Positions 24,138 through 31,861 of a DNA stretch of 64,000 bases are shown piece by piece. The notes under the pieces are model-generated. The model made no database searches. It was not told the origin of the DNA and saw only the letters and a program-made list of their open reading frames with translations. A program made the translations under genes and the position numbers. The DNA lies in assembly GCA_934546985.1 (NCBI GenBank), contig CAKTEE010000012.1, positions 1 through 64,000 of the forward strand, given 5' to 3'. Numbering within the stretch: position 1 is the stretch's first letter; every line of letters begins with the position of its first letter. The DNA comes from an uncultured Eubacteriales bacterium. GTDB taxonomy: Bacteria; Bacillota; Clostridia; Oscillospirales; Acutalibacteraceae.

Positions 24138-25343
24138 ATGATTTCTAATAAAACCATACTGCTTGGCGTTACCGGAAGTATTGCGGCATACAAAATTGCT
24201 GACCTTGCCAGCCGTCTGGCAAAAGAGGGCTGCAACGTACATGTGCTGATGACGAAAAATGCGGCTGAGTTTATTACCCCCCTTACTTTTGAATCTCTTA
24301 CCGGCAACAAATGTATTGTTGATACGTTTGACAGGAATTTTCAATTTAATATTGCCCATGTTTCCCTTGCCCAGAAAGCGGAACTGTGCCTGATTGCACC
24401 GGCCAGCGCGAATGTTATTGCCAAAATGGCAGTGGGTCTTGCGGATGATATGCTGACAACTACGGTGCTTGCCTGCAAATGTCCTAAAATTGTTGCTCCG
24501 GCAATGAATACCAATATGTATCAAAATCCGATTGTTCAGGATAATTTGAAAAAACTTGCGGGTTACGGATTTACTGTTATTCCGCCTGCGGCAGGAGTGC
24601 TTGCCTGCAAAGCGGTAGGAGAAGGAAAACTACCTCCGGTTAATGTACTTTATGATTATCTGGAACGGGAAGTTTCACATGAAAAGGATATGACAGGGCA
24701 AAAGGTGCTTGTCACTGCCGGACCGACGCAGGAGGCATTAGATCCTGTACGATATTTGACCAACCATTCTTCGGGAAAAATGGGTTATGCCCTTGCAAAG
24801 CAATGTATGCTGCGCGGTGCGGATGTAACTTTAATCAGCGGAAAAACTGCGCTGGAGATTCCGCGGTTTGTACGTACAGTTGAAATAACCTCTGCACAGG
24901 AAATGTTTGAAGCTGTGAAGGAGCATTTTTCAGATAAGGATTTTATATTCAAAGCGGCCGCTGTCGCAGACTATACGCCGGTTGAAACATGCATGGAAAA
25001 AATGAAAAAGGATGCGCTGGGAGATTCTTCAAATTTGCCGTTAAAGCGTACGCCGGACATATTAAAATATCTGGGTGAACATAAAAAAGAAGGGCAGTTC
25101 CTTTGCGGTTTTTCTATGGAAACACAGAATTTAGAAGAAAATTCCAGGCAAAAGCTTTTGCGTAAAAATGCGGATATGATTGCCGCAAACTGCCTGAAAA
25201 CAGAGGGCGCAGGATTTCAGGGCGATACCAATATTATGACTTTGATAACAAGAAACGGCGTTCAGCAGCTTGGTTTGCTGACAAAAGAAGAAACGGCAGA
25301 TAAAATCATCGATACAGCGTTGGCAGAGAAACGGAGGCAGTGA
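24138..25343 (+). CDS. coaBC: Bifunctional phosphopantothenoylcysteine decarboxylase / phosphopantothenate-cysteine ligase
   Basis: 401 residues; ATG at 24138 after AAAAGGCGGTG. CoaC part (1-185): GVTGSIAAYK, flavin-binding LIAPASANVIAKMA, decarboxylase motif PAMNTNMY and PPAAGVLACKAVGEG with catalytic Cys. CoaB part (~190-400): VLVTAGPTQEALDPVRYLTNHSSG, AAAVADYTP and LKRTPDILKYLG. Adds cysteine to 4'-phosphopantothenate and decarboxylates the product, giving 4'-phosphopantetheine. Divergent from coaX; the three genes form a CoA locus. Confidence 0.96.
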   Translation: MISNKTILLGVTGSIAAYKIADLASRLAKEGCNVHVLMTKNAAEFITPLTFESLTGNKCIVDTFDRNFQFNIAHVSLAQKAELCLIAPASANVIAKMAVGLADDMLTTTVLACKCPKIVAPAMNTNMYQNPIVQDNLKKLAGYGFTVIPPAAGVLACKAVGEGKLPPVNVLYDYLEREVSHEKDMTGQKVLVTAGPTQEALDPVRYLTNHSSGKMGYALAKQCMLRGADVTLISGKTALEIPRFVRTVEITSAQEMFEAVKEHFSDKDFIFKAAAVADYTPVETCMEKMKKDALGDSSNLPLKRTPDILKYLGEHKKEGQFLCGFSMETQNLEENSRQKLLRKNADMIAANCLKTEGAGFQGDTNIMTLITRNGVQQLGLLTKEETADKIIDTALAEKRRQ

Positions 25344-25345
25344 GT

Positions 25346-25792
25346 TTGATAACATATGTAGATGAATGCGTTTATCTTTGGAAAAATTATGTCCCCGAAC
25401 AGGGGCAGGCGGATACACTGCAAGGCGAGCTTCTTCGGCAGATTGAAAAGCTTCGCTATGAGGCGCAGGATAACGGTAATATTAACTGGGATGAAGATTT
25501 TGAATTTTTCTGTACCTTTTTGAAGTATATCCTATGCGGTTCCAATTGTTTATCTCCGCAGGTGAAAAAGGACGTTGCCGCAGCGCTGGCAAGGATTCGG
25601 AAAGCAGGAGAAACGGCATCTTTATTTTTCCAAAAGAAAATTACAGCGGAAGAACTTGCTCTGAAATATGGATGTGAACTTGCTTATACGGATGATGATT
25701 TGTACGACGTGGTATGCGATGCGATTGGCGCATTTTATAAAAGTAATCGGGAGCCAATTCCATACCATAAAAGGGATGATATTAAAAGATAG
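25346..25792 (+). CDS. Hypothetical protein downstream of coaBC
   Basis: 148 residues from a TTG eight bases after GGAGG; the GTG at 25340 overlapping the coaBC stop is too close to the ribosome site. Mostly helical, soluble: YVDECVYLWKNYVPEQGQADTLQGE, NINWDEDFEFFCTFLKYIL and DDDLYDVVCDAIGAFYKSN. No motif I recognise. Tight coupling to coaBC suggests co-expression. Confidence 0.7.
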   Translation: MITYVDECVYLWKNYVPEQGQADTLQGELLRQIEKLRYEAQDNGNINWDEDFEFFCTFLKYILCGSNCLSPQVKKDVAAALARIRKAGETASLFFQKKITAEELALKYGCELAYTDDDLYDVVCDAIGAFYKSNREPIPYHKRDDIKR

Positions 25793-25892
25793 ACTGCAGA
25801 ATAATACATGGTGTGATTAAACCATTAAAAAGTGAGAGGGCGGACAAATCTATAACGGGAAAGAGATAAAAATTTAATTTGTGGAGAGATAT

Positions 25893-26375
25893 ATGCAAAA
25901 ACCGGGCATTGATGAAACAAAGTTGTCACGAACAATGAAAATTATTGAAAAGGCAGCAGAACTTATGTCAGAAAAGGATTGCGGTGATGATAAGGAGGCG
26001 AAGAAAAGCCTGGAAAAATTACAACGGGATTTGAGGAATATTACAGGAAATGAAAAACTGGAAATTAGAAATTATCAAAGATATTGGGCTGCTGCTAATT
26101 TAAAGACAATGGCTGAAGAAGCTTTAATGCCTGTGCCGATGAAAGAAGATTTGACAGAATTTCAGATTAAGGAAATTGTTATAAATATTCTGAAGCATAG
26201 CGAGGCAGAAATGAACTGGTGGTTGAATTATCTGAAAGTCAATACAGGATTAGAAAATCTGACAGACTATATTTTTTATCCGGATATAGTTGGTATTGAC
26301 CCTCATTCTTCATTAGAGCAGATTGCAGACAAAATTATAGCGGATAGAAAAGGTTTACTCACTTTCTCAAAGTGA
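25893..26375 (+). CDS. Hypothetical soluble protein, possible orphan immunity protein
   Basis: 160 residues, ATG after GTGGAGAG. Predicted all-helical and soluble: LSRTMKIIEKAAELM, NYQRYWAAANLKTMAEEAL, EFQIKEIVINILKHSEAEMNWWLNYL, LENLTDYIFYPD. The pattern (AEMNWWL..L....GLENLTDYIFYP) recurs in Clostridia in hypothetical proteins near toxin immunity genes, from memory. First gene of a cluster with immunity genes and coding debris; an immunity role is an inference from neighbours. Confidence 0.6.
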   Translation: MQKPGIDETKLSRTMKIIEKAAELMSEKDCGDDKEAKKSLEKLQRDLRNITGNEKLEIRNYQRYWAAANLKTMAEEALMPVPMKEDLTEFQIKEIVINILKHSEAEMNWWLNYLKVNTGLENLTDYIFYPDIVGIDPHSSLEQIADKIIADRKGLLTFSK

Positions 26376-26394
26376 AGTACAGTAAGCTGACAGA

Positions 26395-26481
26395 GGACGA
26401 AAAGAAATATTTGAAAAAATTGCAGAGAAGTCGGATTTGCTGAAAAATCCAAAGATACAGCGCGGGTGGAAAAAGAAATAA
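26395..26481 (+). pseudogene. Short coding remnant, copy A of an EKSDLLKNP tail
   Basis: An open 29-codon stretch with no start ends in EKIAEKSDLLKNPKIQRG and stop at 26479. Bases 26424-26481 closely resemble 28678-28730. Probably the 3' end of a lost gene. Confidence 0.5.
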
Positions 26482-26517
26482 AGAGCATTGGTTCGGAATT
26501 AGTAAGGAGATGCAGAT

Positions 26518-27444
26518 GTGAAGAATATAAAGAAAACCATGACCCCCGGTGACATTTTTATAATCCCACTGTTTCTTCCCTCCCATCAAAAATGGAGAAA
26601 ATTAGATGAGTTAATGGATTACAGAAAATATAAATTTCACGAAGACGACGTTTTTGCTTTTGGGCGGCTCATCGAACTGCAAACTGGGAATGTGGACTTG
26701 GTTGAAATTTTCTCTTATGTAGGAGAAATTCCGAAAAATCCCGAAGTGATTATTCATTCGGGGCGGCTTTTTGAACCTGTGGTGACGGGAGGAGCTTTTT
26801 CAAGAGGACGTTGGAGGTTTTTATTTGGTGATTCGTGTTATGATAAATGGACAGATTCAGATTATGGAAACATTTCTTTTCTGTTGGGTATGGGCACGAC
26901 ATTGTGGAAAGGCGGGGAGCAAATTCGCATTACACAACAGCAAGGCAGAGAATTAAAACAATCAGGAGTATCCAATATGACTATACACGGCAGTGTAGGT
27001 TTAGAAGTAAAAATTCGTTCTTTGCTTACTATACGAGGATTGGAGTTAAACTATGAGCAGATTGTAGATAAGCGCAGGAACGAATATCCTCAACCACGTG
27101 ATTTGGACAAGAAATTAAAAGAAACCATTTCGCCGTTCCGTTGGTTGTCGAATAACGGTAAATATTCAGTGAGTTTGAATGTTGGTCTGCTGAATGAAGA
27201 TAGTTTTGCAAAAAATGATATGCTTGGAAACGGATATGATTGGGAAAAGATTGCATCTGCTTTTATCGAAACAAATATGATTACCTACAGAGAAAAATTT
27301 ATTTTTGACTGCGAGGCAGACACTTTTTCCATTATGTCTTCTTCCAAGAAAGCGCTTAAAGAATTTGCACTTTTATTTCACAAATTTGTGCTGGATACAA
27401 AGAATTTTGAAAGATTATTAAGTCAAGTTTGCAATGATGGTTAA
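26518..27444 (+). CDS. Fused immunity protein, Imm26 plus Imm51 domains
   Basis: 308 residues from GTG after AAGGAGATGCAG. Residues ~8-150 match the Imm26 pattern (MTPGDIFIIPL, DVFAFGRLIEL, VEIFSYVGE); residues ~205-300 match Imm51 (KYSVSLNVGLL, NGYDWEKIASAFIE, KFIFDCEADTFSIMSSSKKALKEFA). Soluble and cytosolic, so it would neutralise nuclease or other cytosolic toxins. No matching toxin gene lies beside it, making it an orphan that may guard against neighbours. Family assignments are from memory of the motifs. Confidence 0.75.
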   Translation: MKNIKKTMTPGDIFIIPLFLPSHQKWRKLDELMDYRKYKFHEDDVFAFGRLIELQTGNVDLVEIFSYVGEIPKNPEVIIHSGRLFEPVVTGGAFSRGRWRFLFGDSCYDKWTDSDYGNISFLLGMGTTLWKGGEQIRITQQQGRELKQSGVSNMTIHGSVGLEVKIRSLLTIRGLELNYEQIVDKRRNEYPQPRDLDKKLKETISPFRWLSNNGKYSVSLNVGLLNEDSFAKNDMLGNGYDWEKIASAFIETNMITYREKFIFDCEADTFSIMSSSKKALKEFALLFHKFVLDTKNFERLLSQVCNDG

Positions 27445-27524
27445 TTTCTGTTCATCCATAGAAATAACAAGAGCGAATAAAGCAGTTACCCATTATTTGT
27501 GTCAATTTCGCGCGTTATCCGTAG

Positions 27525-27686
27525 CATTGTAATGTTTCTGGGAGTAAGGCATTGCCAAAGACTGTCTCCAAAAGTTCAGAACATTTTGATCCAAAGTCCG
27601 AGGCGAGGGATGAGAACTTTTGGATATGGTTGTTGTTGCCGGTGGAAACAGAAGTAGTGAGCAATAAGCCGAAGTTGAGGAGGTAG
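27525..27686 (+). pseudogene. Possible coding remnant before the methyltransferase
   Basis: A 53-codon open stretch with no start reads SGSKALPKTVSKSSEHFDP and then DENFWIWLLLPVETEVV. It ends at a stop four bases before the methyltransferase. Composition looks coding, but I have no match; weak. Confidence 0.3.
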
Positions 27687-27690
27687 CAGC

Positions 27691-28479
27691 ATGAATATAA
27701 CCGATAAAAATATAGACGGTGGAAAGGCATTTGATTGGGGGCGAGTGTCTGATGAGTACGCCAAATATAGGGATATTTACCCTCGAGAGTTTTATAAAAA
27801 AATTGTTGACAGAGGATTATGTATAGAAGGACAGAATATTTTAGACATAGGAACTGGTACAGGTGTTTTGCCAAGGAATATGTATTGTTATGGTGGAAAA
27901 TGGAGCGGTACAGATATTTCTGAAGAACAGATTAGACAAGCGCGTATGCTTTCGGTTGGGATGGATATTAATTATTATCCGATTGCAACAGAGGATATTG
28001 ATTTTCCTTCCGAATTGTTTGATGTGATTACTGCCTGTCAGTGCTTTTGGTACTTTAAGCATGAACAGGTTATGCCCAATTTGTACCGAATGCTAAAGCA
28101 TGATGGAAAATTACTAATTCTTTATATGGCATGGCTCCCTTTCGATGATGTGATTGCAGGAGAAAGCGAAAAACTTGTTCTTAAATACAGTCCTTACTGG
28201 AGTGGCGCAGGTGAAACTATACATCCCATAGCTATACCAGAATGTTATAAGGAAAAATTTGAAATTGTATATCATGAAGAATATCCGTTAAAAGTGCATT
28301 TTACCAGAGAACTGTGGAACGGAAGAATGAAAGCTTGCCGTGGGGTTGGAGCATCTCTTTCAAAAGAAGAATTGGCATCATGGGAACAAGAACACCAAAA
28401 ATTGCTTTCCAAAATAGCGCCAAATGAATTTGATGTTTTACATTATGCTGCGGTTGTTGAATTAAAAACTCAAAAATGA
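27691..28479 (+). CDS. Class I SAM-dependent methyltransferase
   Basis: 262 residues, ATG after GAGGAGG. Methyltransf_11-type: motif I NILDIGTGTGVLPR (~51-64), acidic loop GTDISEEQI, TACQCFWYFKHEQVMPNLYRMLKHDGKLLILY. Soluble. The substrate is probably a small molecule, as in ubiquinone/menaquinone methyltransferase-like enzymes with an N-terminal FDWGRVSDEYAKYRDIYP segment. It stands alone within the immunity island and could be cargo. Confidence 0.85.
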   Translation: MNITDKNIDGGKAFDWGRVSDEYAKYRDIYPREFYKKIVDRGLCIEGQNILDIGTGTGVLPRNMYCYGGKWSGTDISEEQIRQARMLSVGMDINYYPIATEDIDFPSELFDVITACQCFWYFKHEQVMPNLYRMLKHDGKLLILYMAWLPFDDVIAGESEKLVLKYSPYWSGAGETIHPIAIPECYKEKFEIVYHEEYPLKVHFTRELWNGRMKACRGVGASLSKEELASWEQEHQKLLSKIAPNEFDVLHYAAVVELKTQK

Positions 28480-28489
28480 TAACTTTTTA

Positions 28490-28730
28490 TTCATTGGGAT
28501 GGGGGATGGCGGTCAAGATTGATTGCCGATTTGTTCATTTCAGCTTTGACGGTTGCTTGCGGTCCTGTTATTTTCCGGTATTTTGGGAAAGCAAACCCGC
28601 TGAAAAGATTTTTACAAGCCGATGATGAAGTCAACGGTTGGAATGAAACCCGAAAGAAGTAGCCTTTAAAAGGTTTATGGAAAAATCGGACTTGCTGAAA
28701 AATCCAAACTCACAGCGGGGGAAGAAATAA
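28490..28730 (+). pseudogene. Frameshifted remnant, copy B of the KSDLLKNP tail
   Basis: One frame reads IHWDGGWRSRLIADLFIS, a hydrophobic stretch, then RYFGKANPLKRFLQADDEV to a stop at ~28662; a shift of frame at the AAAGAAG there continues as EVAFKRFMEKSDLLKNPNSQ to 28730. The end resembles 26424-26481. I read one broken gene of unknown family whose 3' end occurs twice in this island. Confidence 0.5.
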
Positions 28731-28776
28731 ATGATGGAAAATGCCAAATTGACAGTTATACAAGGTGATAAAGATA

Positions 28777-29142
28777 ATGACAAATGAGCAGAGAGCCGTA
28801 GAGATTATAAAAAAATATGGATTTAATTTTTCCGAAATTTCTAAACAGGAGATTAGAAAATTGATTGAAGAAGAAATTTCTAATTTTCAAAAAGGTAGTT
28901 CAGAATATATTCGGTTATTGTGTGGTTATCTATATTGTATAGGTGACTTTTCAGATGTTTCTCTAATTGAAAAAGCGAAATATGGAATTAACATGGATGT
29001 TGGCTGCATGGTTGACGGAGAATGGATAGATAGTCTCAAAGGTATTGAAAACGAATATGTTAATTCCAGAGAAGAAATTATTAAACACTTTGTTACCTAT
29101 TATCAAGATTTTGAAGCAAGTGATGGAGATGATGAATGGTAA
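28777..29142 (+). CDS. Small soluble protein, probable orphan immunity protein
   Basis: 121 residues from the ATG nine bases after AAGGTGAT; a GTG at 28765 overlaps the site. Motifs: LLCGYLYCIGDFSDVSLIEKAKYGINMDVGCMVDGEWIDSL and a very acidic end (SDGDDEW). Acidic, small and cytosolic, as many immunity proteins are. I do not recall a Pfam name. Followed by a terminator that ends the island. Confidence 0.6.
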   Translation: MTNEQRAVEIIKKYGFNFSEISKQEIRKLIEEEISNFQKGSSEYIRLLCGYLYCIGDFSDVSLIEKAKYGINMDVGCMVDGEWIDSLKGIENEYVNSREEIIKHFVTYYQDFEASDGDDEW

Positions 29143-29150
29143 CACAAACA

Positions 29151-29184
29151 GGCGGTATGCTACCCTTTCCGAGAGCATACCGCC
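29151..29184 (+). terminator. Intrinsic hairpin
   Basis: GGCGGTATGCT / AGCATACCGCC with a 12-base loop, weak T tail. Confidence 0.75.
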
Positions 29185-29297
29185 GTTTGCTGTAAATAGA
29201 CCGTTTCATAGTCTGCGTGTAGTTCCTTGTAAATCAACCTAAAATACATTTTGAATATTAACTTGAAACGGTCTTTTAAATTTTCAGCTTATTGAAA

Positions 29298-29332
29298 AAC
29301 GCCTGCCGGCAATAAGCCGTAACAGGCGTTAT
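29298..29332 (-). terminator. Terminator of trxA
   Basis: AACGCCTG / CAGGCGTT with inner CCGGC; followed on the minus strand by a T-rich tract. Directly after the thioredoxin stop. Confidence 0.75.
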
Positions 29333-29338
29333 ACTTAT

Positions 29339-29680
29339 TTAGTTCTGTTTTGCAGAGGTTTCGCCGGCACGCGCAAGCATATTCATCAGCTCAGCTTTGC
29401 TTGTCAGTCCAACTTTAATATCCACAAACTGTCCGTCACGGAAAATCATGATGGTAGGCACGCTCATAACGCGGTAGAGTGCAGTGGTTTTTTCCGCTTC
29501 ATCAATATTAAGTTTGCAGACTTTCGTTCCTTCCGGTACTTCATTTGCAAGCTGTTCAATAATAGGGGCAAGCATTTTGCAGGGACCGCACCATTCTGCA
29601 AAAAAGTCTACCAGTGTGATGCCGTTTGCGATTTCCTGTGCAAAATTATCGTCATTAAGCATTTTTATGTTTCCGCTCAT
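29339..29680 (-). CDS. trxA: Thioredoxin
   Basis: 113 residues, ATG after AGGAGG. Classic thioredoxin fold with VDFFAEWCGPCKMLAP (active site WCGPC), the buried Asp and cis-Pro in MSVPTIMIF, and GLTSKAELMNML. Cytosolic disulfide reductase. The C-terminal tail ETSAKQN is a few residues longer than usual. Monocistronic; no thioredoxin reductase gene is adjacent. Confidence 0.95.
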   Translation of the reverse strand: MSGNIKMLNDDNFAQEIANGITLVDFFAEWCGPCKMLAPIIEQLANEVPEGTKVCKLNIDEAEKTTALYRVMSVPTIMIFRDGQFVDIKVGLTSKAELMNMLARAGETSAKQN

Positions 29681-29774
29681 TTTTATACCTCCTGCATGTT
29701 AATAGTATGGTTATTACCGTACCTTTATTATATCATGAAGAAAGAGAAATAATACAATATTTTATGAACAGACG

Positions 29775-29828
29775 ATTGTAAACTTAAAATATTTTATAGT
29801 TGACAATTATCGTCTGCTATATTATACT
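29775..29828 (+). promoter_or_regulatory. bioY promoter with BirA operator
   Basis: ATTGTAAAC (29775-29783), 15 bases, GTTGACAAT (29799-29807) is the Firmicute biotin-repressor palindrome. The right half overlaps the -35 TTGACA (29800-29805); 17 bases on is the -10 TATACT (29823-29828). Biotin-loaded BirA would block the promoter. Confidence 0.85.
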
Positions 29829-29858
29829 GTGTCTATATTCAATAGGGGTGATGGCAAA

Positions 29859-30422
29859 ATGAAGTTAAAAATACAGGATATTGCAATGATAAGTCTGTTT
29901 GTTGCATTAACATCCGTAGGGTCAAAAATCCAAATTCCCGGGCCTATTGTACCGTTTACAGCACAATTCTTTTTTGCAACTATGGGAGGCGTACTTATGG
30001 GCGCAAAACGGGGGACAATTGCACAGCTGGTTTATATCCTTTTGGGGTTGGCAGGAGTCCCGGTTTTTGCCGCAGGTGCAGGTATCAGCTACATATTTAA
30101 ACCCACTTTCGGTTATTTAATCGGTTTTACGATTGCTGCTTTTCTTGCAGGTTTTTTTTGCGACAAGTTAATGAAAAAACAGGGCAAAATTAAATTTTGG
30201 CAGCTATTGTTGGTATCTTTCCTCTGTTTATTGATTGTGTATATTTGCGGCGTTTTATATTATCTGGCGGTGAAAGGTTTATATCTGAATGAAGCGGTGC
30301 AAATTGAAACAGTATTGATTAATTTTGTGGTTTTATTTTTGCTTACAGATACGTTGTGGTGTTTACTAATTGCATTTATAGGACCAAGAATTCGCAAAGC
30401 GGTACAGAGTTACATCATATAG
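29859..30422 (+). CDS. bioY: Biotin transporter BioY (ECF S component)
   Basis: 187 residues from the ATG after AGGGGTGATGG; an upstream in-frame start at 29829 lies at the transcription start. Six membrane helices. BioY signatures: IQIPGPIVPFTAQFFFATMGGVLMGAKRG, YILLGLAGVPVFAAGAGISYIFKPTFGYLIGF. Takes up biotin with the shared ECF energising module, encoded elsewhere. Controlled by the BirA site upstream. Confidence 0.95.
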   Translation: MKLKIQDIAMISLFVALTSVGSKIQIPGPIVPFTAQFFFATMGGVLMGAKRGTIAQLVYILLGLAGVPVFAAGAGISYIFKPTFGYLIGFTIAAFLAGFFCDKLMKKQGKIKFWQLLLVSFLCLLIVYICGVLYYLAVKGLYLNEAVQIETVLINFVVLFLLTDTLWCLLIAFIGPRIRKAVQSYII

Positions 30423-30502
30423 TGAAATATTTTTGAATCAAAATGTGGAGAAGTCTATTTACTTTTGTTTTCTTTTCCTATATAATGTACCCATAAAGAA
30501 GC

Positions 30503-30521
30503 GGAGGAAATGTTTTCCTCC
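30503..30521 (+). promoter_or_regulatory. Hairpin in the leader of the surface-protein gene
   Basis: GGAGGAAA / TTTTCCTCC, a stem that contains both a Shine-Dalgarno and an anti-Shine-Dalgarno sequence, ~20 bases before the real GGAGG. TATAAT at 30480 is the likely -10. Confidence 0.4.
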
Positions 30522-30556
30522 ATAAGCTTAATAGACAATTGGAGGACATAAGTACT

Positions 30557-31678
30557 ATGAAAAACAAAAAATTAAAAAAGATTGGCGCTTTGGCAATTGG
30601 CACGACATTAGCCGTCAGCTGCGTATTATCTCCTGTTGCAGCTGCTGAAGAGGCAGCATCTGAGCCGGAGACTTCCGCTGCAGTATCAGTGCAGCAGAAT
30701 GAGACTGATGAAGCTGTTTTAAATGAATTGCTGCAGAATGAATTTGAATTGCCGATAAAGCCGGATGCAGAGCCAAAATCAGACGACGCGGCATTACAGA
30801 CAGAGGATGTTGATAAATCTGAACTTAGCATGGCCATTGAATACAGCGAGCAAATTTTAAGCTATTTGCAGGAAGAATGGGTAACTCCTCCGGGAGCATA
30901 TCAGTCTTTTGTAGATGCTGTTACACAGGCAAAAGCGGTATTGAATGATTCAAATGCAACACAGGATGATGTTGATGAAGCCATACTGAACCTTGACGAA
31001 GTTCTTAATAATATGGAACTGACGGAAAAAGGAATCGCTGGAGTTATTAAAGCGGTTGTAAATCAATCAGATGCAGAAATTTCCAAATACAAAGACGTAT
31101 TTAGTGCAGAGTCATGGCAGGCATATGAAGATGCTAAATTAGAATTGGAACAGTTGATAGATAGTTCTGATTTTGCGGAAGAGGACCTTGAAGAAGCTTA
31201 TTTTAGTTTTTTGGATGCTATGCTTAGTTTAGAAGCCGCAGATGATTTGGATAAAAAAGCGGAAGTTTTGTTGGAACAGGCAAAAGCAGCCATTGCTGCT
31301 CCGGAAAAATATACGGAGGATAGTCTGGCAGCAGTAGAAGACGCAGTGTTTGTACTGGAAACTGCAATGGCAGATGATGATATGGATTTAGCTTTTGCTT
31401 ATGTAGAATTGAAGGATGCAATGGATCATTTAGTTTTTGTTTCTGACGAAACCACAACTGAGAAACCAACTGAACAAGAGACAACTACACAAGAGCAAAC
31501 TACACAGGAAACCACAACCCAAAAGCCTACTGAAAAACCATCTACTGGCAATTCTGATAATCCGAAAACCGGGGATGACAGAAACTTGCTTCCATTTGGT
31601 TTAACAGCATCTACTTCTGCAGCTGTAATGGGTGTAACTATGCTTCTGAAAAAGAAGAAAACAGATGAAACTGTATAA
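30557..31678 (+). CDS. Sortase-anchored cell-wall protein with FIVAR-like helical repeats
   Basis: 373 residues, ATG 11 bases after GGAGG. Signal peptide (1-~28, cleavage near AAAEE), then acidic sequence and two or three helical ~70-residue FIVAR/GA-like units (LSMAIEYSEQIL...AYQSFVDAVTQAKAVLNDSNATQDDVDEAILNL; KYKDVFSAESWQAYEDAKLELEQLID). A Thr/Glu-rich linker (TTQEQTTQETTTQ) leads to sorting signal NPKTG, a membrane helix and KKKK. Likely a wall-linked surface protein; ligand unknown. No sortase gene in the window. Confidence 0.88.
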   Translation: MKNKKLKKIGALAIGTTLAVSCVLSPVAAAEEAASEPETSAAVSVQQNETDEAVLNELLQNEFELPIKPDAEPKSDDAALQTEDVDKSELSMAIEYSEQILSYLQEEWVTPPGAYQSFVDAVTQAKAVLNDSNATQDDVDEAILNLDEVLNNMELTEKGIAGVIKAVVNQSDAEISKYKDVFSAESWQAYEDAKLELEQLIDSSDFAEEDLEEAYFSFLDAMLSLEAADDLDKKAEVLLEQAKAAIAAPEKYTEDSLAAVEDAVFVLETAMADDDMDLAFAYVELKDAMDHLVFVSDETTTEKPTEQETTTQEQTTQETTTQKPTEKPSTGNSDNPKTGDDRNLLPFGLTASTSAAVMGVTMLLKKKKTDETV

Positions 31679-31714
31679 GCTTTTCCCTAAAACGAAGAAT
31701 GATAAACTATAAAC

Positions 31715-31749
31715 AATCAAGACCATCCGTTAATCGGATGGTCTTGATT
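31715..31749 (+). terminator. Intrinsic terminator
   Basis: AATCAAGACCATCCG / CGGATGGTCTTGATT, perfect 15-bp stem, 5-base loop. Confidence 0.9.
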
Positions 31750-31861
31750 TGTGTATAATAGAATATTTAGAGCGGCTTGAGATTTCAATAATAACAAAAT
31801 GGATGTGGTGTTAATATAACACTCTTATCCTATGATTCTGTTTTTGTTAAATGATATATAA

